A stretch of 64,000 bases of DNA from assembly GCA_001414485.1 (NCBI GenBank), contig LLEY01000072.1:310001-374000 (forward strand), read 5' to 3'. Below, piece after piece: positions 54,957-64,000 of the stretch. Under the pieces are notes generated by a model. It did not search any database. It was given only the letters and a program-made list of their open reading frames with translations, and had not been told where the DNA came from. The position numbers were made by a program, and so were the translations under genes. Each line of letters begins with the position of its first letter. Position 1 is the stretch's first letter. The stretch is from Calycina herbarum (lineage: Eukaryota > Ascomycota > Leotiomycetes > Helotiales > Pezizellaceae).

Positions 54957-55577
54957 AACTCGCTACATGATCCTATAACAATAACTTTTCGCTAGCCAAA
55001 CTTTTACAATCACAATTTTGAAGTAGCCCTTCTTGTTATTCTGTTAAGTAGAGTTATGGGAGTATGTTCAGCTGAAATAAGTTGGGGGGGGGGGGATTTA
55101 CAGATCTGGTAGAGGTCTTTCGAAGACTACGTATTGAATCTGTGCCTCGTAAAACAATTGTTATTATTGGATATTGTGGAGCTTTACTTTCTCCATTTTC
55201 CCACCTCATGACTTTTCTGGCTGCCATGCACGTTTGACCCTCTGCAGTTGCCCATTCTTCAAGAAGAATTGCTTTACGTCAAGCATTACGCACCTGCCAG
55301 TTGAGTGTCTTTTCACTAGAGCATGGGTCGAGTGTACCTTTCTTTTAATATATGTAGCTGCACGGCATATTGTGCCAACTTGAACACCCTGCTTGTGCAT
55401 TATCAAAATGCTTGAACATGGTTGTAATGGAACCGAGAAAGATTGCCCCGGTATGCTTGTAGGAAGTGAAGAATGCCAGCGGCTAGTATATCTGATCTGT
55501 GGGCGGCGTGGACAAACAGCTCACTTTCTTTGCCTTCTACCGATCTTTCCAAACCCGATAAAAAGAACTTTGCTGGC
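54957..55577. other. Intergenic region, no gene seen
   Basis: Contains a run of about 13 G residues at about 55083-55095. No motif-bearing frame. Confidence 0.45.
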
Positions 55578-56584
55578 ATGTCTACCGGTATACCGGATTC
55601 GTTCTTGGCGAAATTCACTATCAATCCACCACCAGCTGGATTAAAATCCAATTTTGTTGATCCCCCAGATGCGGGATGGATTTTCATCATTGTTGGTGCA
55701 GTTTTGCTGCTAATAATGTCAATATTCTTGGGAATCAGAATATACTCCGAACTATTCATTATCCAGAAGTCTTCTTGGGATGATTGTAGGTACCATTCTT
55801 TTCAAAATCATGGGTTCGAAGCTAATCCTATCTCACAGTAACTTGCCTTATTGCAGCAGTGAGATATTGATCGCTTCTTTATAAGTTTATACCGCAGAAT
55901 GTCCTAGAGAGCTAACACAATTTCGGCTGTCTAGTTTGGTACAATTGTGTATTACATTATCATGGTCCTTGGTATGGCAAATTATGTGATGTGTAAGATA
56001 ATTAACAAATTTCATGTCATCGAAAAGGTGGAACTGGCAGACATGGCTGGGATATATCTGTTCTTATGTTTATACAACCTTGGTTTGCCTGGGTAAGTGA
56101 TTGACATTATACAATAAGCAGAGAAGCGCATAAACTAATGATTTTACAGCCGGTATACGTTATCAACTGGCTTGGTACTCTCATTCTCCAATCCACGAAA
56201 ATCACCTTTTTCATTTTCTACTTGCAAGGTTTCGACCCCTGACATGGGTAAGAATAAGCTGCTACTTGGGAATTGCCTTCACTTCCGTTGTATTTATCGG
56301 ACTTTGGATTGCCCAAATGGTATACACCACACCCCTTCCCAAAGAATCATGGCTGGAAATGTACTAAGACAAACGAGAGCTGGTTGCTCTAAACTATTTA
56401 TCAATTCCGATTACAGCCATTAGCTTTGCGATTGATATCTTCACATTTGTGTTGCTAATAGCAGCAGTTGCAACACTGAAATTATCACCTCGTCGCAAAC
56501 TTGGAGTTGTAGTCAGAATAATCTTACCCTCGCTTGGACTCGATTTCGCCTTCAAATGTACACTTAAACCTAGAAGGGGGACTT
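55578..56584 (+). pseudogene. PTH11-like (rhodopsin-fold) integral membrane protein, decayed
   Basis: The order of segments fits the fungal rhodopsin/PTH11-like family. AGWIFIIVGAVLLLIMSIFL and an SSWDD motif precede an intron; TCLIAA precedes a second intron. FGTIVYYIIMVLGMA, VYVINWLGTLILQSTKITFF, RFRPLTWVRISCYLGIAF and ISFAIDIFTFVLL follow, then PRRKLGVVVRIILPSLG. Between YLQ and RFRP the frame slips by one base (about 56230). A TAA interrupts after ESWLEMY (about 56365). The join near 56092-56150 also fails to keep frame. At least two lesions make this a likely pseudogene. PTH11-like proteins are surface receptors in plant-associated fungi. Confidence 0.6.
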
Positions 56585-56802
56585 GATTCTCTTCTCTTTA
56601 CTCACAAGCGATACACAAGAAGCAAGGAACTTTTAGCCGAGAATCACTTACCTTTCTTGGTCCGCAAGCAGCTCAATAAATCCTGTCTACAACAAATTAA
56701 ATTTCGAAGATACCGCGAAACCAACCACCTCCCACGCTCAAACGTGTCAAACCCAAAGAAAAAAAGAACACGTCCCCACCAAACCACAACCCCCCCTCAA
56801 AA

Positions 56803-58577
56803 TCAAATCTTCTCATCCCGCTTCTCAGCCTCCTCCAAAGCACCCGGTTCCTCAATATCAACCCCCAACCGTTCCGCCTCCTGCATCTCCCTCTGCGGCC
56901 CAACAAACCACTTCCTCGCACTCAACACCCAAACACCACAACTCCCCACAGCAATAATGCCCACCGCCACAACCGTATAATTCAAAGTCTGACTCGTAAC
57001 CGGATTCGCAGTCGGCAGACAGAAAATAATAGTAATAAAACTGATCCACGCAACAGCAACAAACGCCACGAATCTCGAGAAAATACCTAGATTAAACGGA
57101 CCTTTGCGAGCAGTAAATTGTTTATGGTAAATGAGTCCGATAAGAATGGGTATTCCGTAGGAGATGTAGAGACCGATTGTTGCGATGGAGGTAGCGGCTG
57201 CGAATGCGACAGTACTCCCCAAACTCGGAAGAGCGAGACAGAACGATAAAAATGCAGCGAGCCAGACTGTTCGGATGGGAGACTTGAATTTATCATCCAC
57301 CTTATGGAAAAAATGGGGGATCCCTCCATCACGAGCAAATGCGAACATCATTCTAGAATTAGAAGTCATGGAGAAAAGTCCGCAATGCCATACACAAACC
57401 ATGATTAAACACATCAAGACGACCGCTCCATCATCACCGAAAATATCGATGAAGATTTGGAGTACGGGCTGTGCGTAATCTGAGCCGACTGTGGCGTCGA
57501 AATCTTGGATCGAGAAGAGGAAACTCATGAGTACGAAGAAACCGAAGAGGGAGGAGAATCCGACTGAGGAGACGACTCCGATGGGTGCTGACCAGGAGGC
57601 TTTTCGTGTTTCTTCTGAGAGATGGGCTGAGGCGTCGAAGCCGGTGAGGGTGTATTGAGACATGAGTGCACCACATGCTGCGACGTAGGCGGGAGATGCG
57701 CGGATGCTCCAGCCGTCTGAACCTTCTGCTCCTGTGCCGTCGCTGAAAGTTGCGAAGACGAATTTGGCGGATTGATGGGTTGGTGCTTTTGCTAGAACGG
57801 CGATTGCGAGACTGGTGACTCCTACGGAGTGGAGGAGGATGGAGGTGTTATTTAGGTATCGGAGGACGTGGACACCGAATGTGTTGACGATTCCGTGGGA
57901 TATAAGTACTGCTGCGTATATTCCAATTGTCTTTCCCGCTGTGGGCTCGTAGGAGGATTTCACAGTTGCGGTTGTAGATATGAGACCAGCGCATCCGAAG
58001 GAGATACCAGTTGTTACTGCAACTTGACCTAGAAGGTTGAACCTTCGGGGAATTGTTAGTCTAATTTCTACGCAAGCGAGGTAGAAATAACATACCAACC
58101 AGTAATCCAGGAAGCAAAAGCCGAATGGTTGACCGGAGCCAACAAAGCAGACCAGTAATAAGGTCCTCCAGCCGTAGGAATAGCAGAAACAATTTCCGCC
58201 ATTCCCAAAGCCACAAACATCGTAAACACCGAAACCACAATCCATCCCACAGACATAACTACCCTCTATCAGCCTTTCACCTCCAAAACCTATATATTCG
58301 GATTGCAACATACCTCCAGGTCCACCAGTCACCAAGCCATATTGGAACAAAGTCGTAATACCGGTGATAACAGACTACGAGAATAATTAGCAAGATCCAA
58401 GAAAGCTTGCGCAGGCGAAGAAGAACTTACAATAATCGAGAATGAGATTCCGAAATTATGCGTCAGTCCCCAATCTCTGCGTAACTCTTGTTTGTATCCA
58501 AATTCCGCCAAAACCTCTTCATCCTTCTCCTCCACCCTCGAGGTCCTCCGCTCAACAACAGGTTCGGATTCTGCCAT
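56803..58577 (-). CDS. APC-superfamily amino acid / GABA / choline permease
   Basis: Four exons, complement(join(56803..58042,58096..58258,58314..58374,58431..58577)), give 536 residues; donors are GTAAGT or GTATGT and all phases agree. A hydrophilic N-terminus of about 40 residues ends in FGYKQELRRDWGLTHNFGIS. It is followed by SVITGITTLFQYGLVTGGPG, EIVSAIPTAGGPYYWSALLA, GFDASAHLSEETRKAS and SNSRMMFAFARDGGIP, the hallmark blocks of the fungal GABA/choline permease group (amino acid-choline transporter family). About 12 membrane segments are expected. Substrate could be GABA, choline or another amino compound; sequence alone does not decide. It sits in the plasma membrane and imports nitrogen compounds by proton symport (family knowledge). 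Confidence 0.9.
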
Positions 58578-59644
58578 GATCGCGGATCTCTTTGCCGTCA
58601 AACTCTCGCAGAGGATACAAACTTCAAACTTGCAATTATCAAATCCGCGCTCGATTAAAAATGTAAACAAACACACAAAAGTAGAGAAAGAAGTCTAGAT
58701 CCCAAAGTCGCAGAAAGATTAAAAAAAGAGCAATAGCTTCACGCCGCGTCAGACCTTGTCTACACATGGCCATGGACCCCGAAGCTCCAGCACCGGCATG
58801 ACCGAGGCCCCTCGTCTTCACCCTGTCCGTACAAGAAGAATCCGATCATCTAATTGATCAACTCCCACATGGTAGCTTTCCAACGGTCCTTCGACCTGCC
58901 TTATCCTGATAGCTTCCTCGCAGCTATTCGTCGGGTCATTTTATACCCTGTAAGTTGAGCGATAAGCTGATAAGTGAAGCTTGAACGGCCCGTTTTTTTC
59001 GTGTGACGAGGGGCGTGGAGGCGCAGGGTGAGCTCAAGGATTACTTTGTGGAGTGATAGAAGAGGTTTGGTGAGTTCAGATAGGATGGAATGTTTTTCTG
59101 GGAGTTGCCCGGAAATATGAATATGGTATGACACTTGTTTACTGTCCTTTGCCTTGCTCTGAGCTCTTCAAAAAATTCTGAACCGGCTTCGCAAAAAACT
59201 GAAGGATCAAATGCACTTGCAAACGAGAAATAAGAAATGAGAACAACGTGTGATCAATATCTCTTGGCAACCGTCGTCAGTTCCCCGTTATCTCTGTGGA
59301 GAAATACACCTATAATTGCTTGATTCAGCCTCACCACTTGTGGGGTTTGCCCGGAGAAGATAGCAAATATTGATAACTGGCCCAACAGCAGAAAGTTCTG
59401 TAAATCGATGAAACAAAACGGAACAGAGGGTAATTATATATGGTAAAGTTAACCTCATTCGAGGAATTACCCCCCAAGTTGGTATCTTTTGATATTGCTC
59501 CATAATGGATGGATATGTGTTTTGGTACATGACTTATCCTTTTGTTTCGTATATACAAACCTCCAAACCGATCCTGATAACTCCTAAAAATGCAGTATAA
59601 TAAATCGATATCATGTGAGCGCCTATTTCCAAGAAGGTATATCT
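58578..59644. other. Intergenic region, no gene seen
   Basis: Permease promoter on the left and the 3' flank of RIB1 on the right. The open frame that continues RIB1 past its intron donor (to 59331) is an artefact of ignoring the intron. Confidence 0.5.
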
Positions 59645-60917
59645 TCAACCCCCCATTTCTAACATGTGTCCCATCTTTTCGATCTAAGAAGTTGGTTAGC
59701 AGATATTTCAAACCACTCAATCGAGCTAAATAACATACCTTCGTTTTCAAATACCCACCCACCTCCTCACTTCGGATACCACCAGTCTTCCCTCTCCAGG
59801 CCAATGGAATCATCGGAACTCTTTCTTTCACAACAATCTCCCGGTTTGGTCCTTCCACAGCTCGAACCTTATCCGGGTTATTTGTGAGAAGTTTGATTTC
59901 CTTCTGTCCCAAGTCTTCCAACATCGCTGTCGCGAGACCATAACTTCTGGCATCTGCCGGATGTCGGAGGAGTAAGTTCGCCTGGACAGTATCCGATCCC
60001 AAATCTTGCAGATTGTATGCTTTCAGTTTCTCGCCGAGACCAATGCCACGGCCTTCCTGTCGGAGATATATGATAATTCCCCCACCAGAGCCAGGAAGTG
60101 ACATTAACCTTGCGGCTTCATCGAGTTGTTCTCCGCAATCGCATCGTGCCGACCAGACCGTTTCGCCTGTATAACATTCAGAATGTATTCTCACCATCAC
60201 AGGCTCCAGCTTTTTCTCCTCCCCAGGGACAGCAGGCGCCGCCGCCAATTTTCCGTTTCCGTTCTTACTTGAACTTTCTGGCATTCGTGAAGTCGTCCGG
60301 CCAGGATATAATCGCCCTGTATATGCGCCTCGGATCAACCGGTCCATCTCGGTTTCCCCTTCCCTCGGCCTATCCAAACTCTGACTCCGTATCCCATTTC
60401 CAAAGACAATTGCCAAATGTTCCTTGTTATCCTCGTTATTTTGGTATAAGTGGAGGAACATCTCGGTTCCTCCGATCGTGGTTGGTATTCTCGCCCTCAC
60501 CACACAATTGACTTCCGGCAGCTTCTTAAGGAGTTTCGGCTTTTTCTGCCCACACCCTCCATTTGTGACTGTGCTATCGACTGGGATGGGTCTTGGTAAA
60601 TGTTGCGCTACTCCGGGATGTGAGGGTGTTTGTATGCCAGGTGTTGAAGGCGGAGTGAAGGCGGGTGATACAAGACCCGGGAGCGCGGATTCCTGTTCAG
60701 AATCGGATGGCGTTTCTGTGAGAGTATCGTTTGAGGGGTTTGCTGAATGTGAGATGTTTAAAGAGGTCAAGTCGAGTTCAGAAATTGCGCGCGACACGGG
60801 AATAGGGCGTGGAGAGTAGAAAGGTGGGAGATCTGGTACTTTGTCGGATTCGAGGTTATGGTGGGGGTTCCATGATGAGGGGTGTGAGGGGTTCGAGGAG
60901 GAATCGAGATTGGGCAT
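59645..60917 (-). CDS. RIB1: GTP cyclohydrolase II
   Basis: Two exons, complement(join(59645..59683,59739..60917)), give 405 residues. The GTATGT donor after GGYLKTK joins [12 protein letters not shown], the family C-terminus. The first 130 or so residues are a disordered Pro/Ser leader. The catalytic part has [13 protein letters not shown] and [13 protein letters not shown], with zinc ligands C-x10-C-x-C at about 246-259. It continues with [40 protein letters not shown] and [11 protein letters not shown]. It catalyses the first step of riboflavin synthesis: GTP to 2,5-diamino-6-ribosylamino-4(3H)-pyrimidinone 5'-phosphate plus formate and pyrophosphate. If the intron were retained, a 528-residue read-through protein would result; that is not expected. 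Confidence 0.94.
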
Positions 60918-62255
60918 TCTTGCTGGAGGGGTATCGTTATGGGAGAGGCGACAGCATGAGGCTTTCCAATTTCGAGAGTGTAGATGCCTTCGATCAATGG
61001 AGTTGGAGGTTTGGGGTAAATAGGACCGGAGCGTTGGTTGCGATTATCGGAAAGTCATCCGCTCGGGTGGGGCCCCAGATATCTGTAATCATGCAAATGG
61101 TGAGATGGTGTTAAGTAAGCCAAATTTCCAATCTACAGTCATCAATTGCAATCCAACTTTTCTCAAGAATAAAATTGACGTCAGGCTTAAAATCTCATTC
61201 TTTTAACAAACCTTGAGATCCTCTTGCCCCATCATTTGGCTATCCAAAGAGGAGGACCTCGGGAAGGAGGGAAGCAGCTAGTACGTGCTGGTAACTCAAT
61301 ATGCTTGGCAATGGCGAATTCTCCAAGAACTTCGTCACAACCCCTTCTTTATAATTATGCGCTGACTTATGGTTAGGGCTAGGGCTAGGGCTAGTTCTTT
61401 CATTCAAGTTTCAACCACAAGCCCAGTTTCTTCCAATCCTATGGCTCTACGAGTCAAACCAACTCTCGGTGTTCATGTCCTCGAAGAAATTGCAGATTCA
61501 ATTTCTAGCAGAGGCACCCGAGAGAGAAGAAATCGGCACGAATATTTGTTGCAGATTTCGATAGCGAAATTACTTCTTGCTTTTACTGTCATCCTCAGCC
61601 GTTCTGAACAGGCAACTCGGTTTTGTCGTCTTGTGGACCCGGAACTGCTTCCAAGTACTGCGTATTCTACGGTTATTTGCTCATCAGGACGTTTGTACAA
61701 CTGTTCTGTGGTTCATTCATTATTGTTGGTAACACAGGGATGATAAAATGAAGATGGGCCCGAAATCCAGCCAAGTGGTTAAGCCTTATGGCGCAGTATA
61801 AAGGCTAGTTGGCCCAAAATAGCGATCGACCAAACTCAAGTTAAGCTTTTCGGAAAGGCTCTCGTATAATGTTTCTCCTCTCCAAACAAAGTAATGGTGG
61901 CTGCAAAAGTGACCATGCGCTGAGCCACAAGGTCTAGCTCCCATTTTACACCTTTCAGCACTGCTGAATCCAATGATGTTACTGGCCTCTTATGGTGTAA
62001 AGTTACACGAAGAGTGATACAACTCATGAGGAATTGTATAGGGCCGAACCCCCTGCATTTCGATTTCTAACGCAACTCTTCAGGGATGAGTTGTGATGCT
62101 GGCTGCTGCCGCCAAGGCCGATGGACTTTGCTCCAGGCGGCTCTATCTGGACCACAGATACGTGTCATATTCTACATAACTTATACGAAGTATGGTTTGG
62201 GTGGACGAAAAGAAGAAGAAGCGTTATCTTGTTTTTCTTGGATAAACAAATCAAG
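60918..62255. other. Divergent intergenic region between RIB1 and a Zn2Cys6 gene
   Basis: No gene seen. A short telomere-like repeat, TTAGGG followed by CTAGGG units, lies at about 61372-61394. The open frame at 61369-61743 overlaps it and has no motif. Confidence 0.45.
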
Positions 62256-63675
62256 ATGGACGCTCCAGATAAAATACTCAACACAGCGAGGAGGTCTCAC
62301 CGGAAGACTCGGACGGGATGTCGGACGTGTAAAAGAAGGTACGTTGCATTGAGTGTAGAAATGAGAAGTTTTACTAATGGAAGTGTAGGAAAATCAAGGT
62401 CAGTAATAGAAATCGTTTCTCATTTCTTGTCCTGTTTATTTTCAATTTTCGCTTTTTTAAACCCACCAGTTTTGTGGCCCACATTTTGGGGTGATAATGT
62501 TTTCCACGTCTCAGTTTGGAATATTCAAGTTTTCCCATGAGGAGTTTGGAAATTTCTATGAAGGAAACAAGCTAACTTCGTTATATAAAATAGTGTGACG
62601 AAGGAAGACCTTCATGTTGGAACTGCATCAAGGTTAGTTTCATCTCATCAACACCCAGCTTGGACAAAATCATTAAACTATTATCAAGCATTCCGTCTCA
62701 TGTGATTTTCTTCCACCGGTGGCATCGCCAGCAAACTCTTCAAATGTTGGAACGCCACCATCTCATCCAGTCGCCGGATTCATTGGAAGAACTGGAATCT
62801 GGTCAAGTCCGAACAATACCTTCAACTCAACTCTTTCTATGGCCAACAATGGAACACTACCCGACCTAAATATGAACGACTTGGAACTTCTTCATCATTG
62901 GTCATTATCTACCAGTCTTACCATGACATCGGATCCCGTTCTACGAACTCTATGGCGTAGCAAAATTCCACAGATGGCTTTCGAATTCCCCTTTCTCATG
63001 CGTGGTATCCTCGCCGTGGCAGCTCTTCATCTCTCCTACCTACACCCCGGACGTCGAGACTTTTACATCCCAAATTCAATGCAACATCACGACATAGCCC
63101 TCTCAGGAGCAACCAATGTACTCCCCAACGTCACAAATGATAACTGCATGCCACTCCACATCTTCTCCATCCTAACCTGCATCCACACTCTCGGGCGACC
63201 TCGAAAAGCCGAAGACTTCCTCGTCGTAGGCGACCACGGAATCGCAAAATGGTTCGTCCTCTTCCGAGGCGTCGTCCAAATCATCGAGAACTTCTCGGAA
63301 GCAATGAGTACCGGCCCCCTCGCAGCACTCTTCCACTCCCGCGTACGTCGCCAATGCCAACGCCAATCCTGCACCGAAAACTCAACCATGGATCATCTCT
63401 CCAGTCTCCGCACCTCTATCCTCTCCTCGCCCCTTCCCCCAAATACCATACAAATGTATCTCGACAACATGTCCGAGCTCCAAAACTCTTTCTCCTTTGT
63501 GTATTCATGTCACTCGCACTCCCATGAACTTGGAGATATTTTTATCTGGTTATTTAGGTGTTCGGTCCAGTATCTTCAGAATTTGCAGGAGGGCACCCAG
63601 GAGGCACTTAGTATTTTTGCGTATGCTTGTGTGCTTTTTTGGAAGATGGAGAAGTTTTGGTGGATGGAGGGGTGA
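62256..63675 (+). CDS. Zn2Cys6 transcription factor, C-terminus apparently truncated
   Basis: Four exons, join(62256..62338,62389..62398,62594..62632,62689..63675), give 372 residues. Exon 2 is only 10 bases. Together exons 1-4 rebuild a perfect CX2CX6CX6CX2CX6C cluster: CRTCKRRKIKC, DEGRPSC, WNC, IKHSVSC. The rest carries the fungal-specific region (DLELLHHWSLSTSLT, FLMRGILAVAALHLSYLHP, KWFVLFRGVVQI). The frame stops (TGA) after FWWMEG, but family-like sequence continues in the same frame (NNVWNWLDGEHRGWIE, then a TAG, then PIAEIGW). The two stops appear to replace tryptophan codons (TGG), that is, G-to-A changes. The factor may therefore be a truncated or dying allele. DNA binding should survive; the end of the regulatory domain is lost. 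Confidence 0.72.
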
Positions 63676-64000
63676 AGTGGGTTGATTATGAATAATGTCT
63701 GGAATTGGTTGGATGGGGAGCATAGGGGGTGGATTGAGTAGCCTATCGCTGAGATTGGGTGGAGTCCTCCTGTGGAAAGGAGTTTGGAACAACAGGGTGT
63801 CGCGAGTTGAGGATGGGTTCATGGGTTATGAGTTGGTACTGGATGCCTATGATTTATTTGCTGGTTTTGATTTGACTGGTTTTGGGGCATGTATGGCGTA
63901 TGGTTTGGACGAATGGGTTTACGGAGGAAGTTACCAATGTTTATATTTCACGGCTTCGTTTTCTGCCATATATTCCGTTTCTTTTTTTCTACATCGCATA
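63676..64000 (+). pseudogene. Remnant C-terminus of the Zn2Cys6 regulator, beyond the stop codon
   Basis: In the frame of the preceding gene, bases 63676-63811 read SGLIMNNVWNWLDGEHRGWI and, after a TAG, PIAEIGWSPP. This resembles the usual end of such regulators (tryptophan-rich, EEIGW). The right edge of the window follows without another gene. Confidence 0.45.

Noticed and set aside
59331..59644. C-terminal extension of GTP cyclohydrolase II by about 120 residues
   Set aside because: It results from reading through a GTATGT donor. Splicing gives the family's own ending [12 protein letters not shown].
61755..61830. tRNA-like string with a GCCAAGTGGTTAAGCC D-arm look
   Set aside because: There is no matching acceptor stem, no T-arm GTTCGA box and no anticodon stem; chance similarity.
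1..64000. CRISPR arrays, operons or bacterial-type regulatory RNAs
   Set aside because: None seen. Introns, tRNA structure and gene families all point to a fungal nuclear genome.

Overview
This window is fungal nuclear DNA. It has short GT-AG introns of about 45-160 bases with CTRAY-like branch sites, Zn2Cys6 and C2H2 regulators, a DUF3176 membrane protein, an APC permease, a GMC oxidoreductase and a P450. It also has an AT-rich, RIP-like island. The gene set and intron style fit a filamentous ascomycete. I infer Leotiomycetes (Helotiales, Sclerotiniaceae-like), but the sequence alone does not prove the order.

Layout. 1-17 kb is gene-dense housekeeping DNA: a long coilin-like nuclear body protein cut by the window edge, a small GPI-type surface protein, the eEF2 lysine methyltransferase Efm3 divergent from 40S ribosomal protein eS24, an intron-containing tRNA-Leu(AAG), a secreted Ser/Thr/Pro-rich protein, and the cyclophilin-RRM protein Cyp6/PPIL4. 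17-30 kb is sparser: a Zn2Cys6 factor, an F-box-like DUF7730-type protein whose first exon I place by splicing, and a broken DUF3176 membrane protein gene. 30-40 kb returns to core genes: nucleoporin Nup85 and gamma-tubulin diverge from one 400-base promoter region. Two hydrophilin-like genes and a conserved hypothetical gene follow.

40-57 kb is the accessory, mobile part. It holds two paralogous genes of an unrecognised family, a hAT-type MITE with an 8-base target duplication, a fold-back element flanked by TA, a C2H2 gene, an AT-rich island, a nine-exon GMC oxidoreductase, and the remains of a cytochrome P450 and a PTH11-like receptor, both with stop codons. 57-64 kb has an APC amino-acid/GABA-type permease, GTP cyclohydrolase II (RIB1, riboflavin synthesis), and a Zn2Cys6 regulator with a 10-base exon and apparent nonsense codons at its C-terminus.

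Most striking observation. An intron of one of the unrecognised paralogues (43038-43175) and the last intron of the GMC oxidoreductase (50093-50250) are clearly similar to each other over most of their length, although the host genes are unrelated. The other paralogue lacks an intron at that codon. This is the signature of introner-like elements, that is, introns that multiply.

Exon coordinates are my own reading of splice signals. They were checked for reading phase but not against transcripts.
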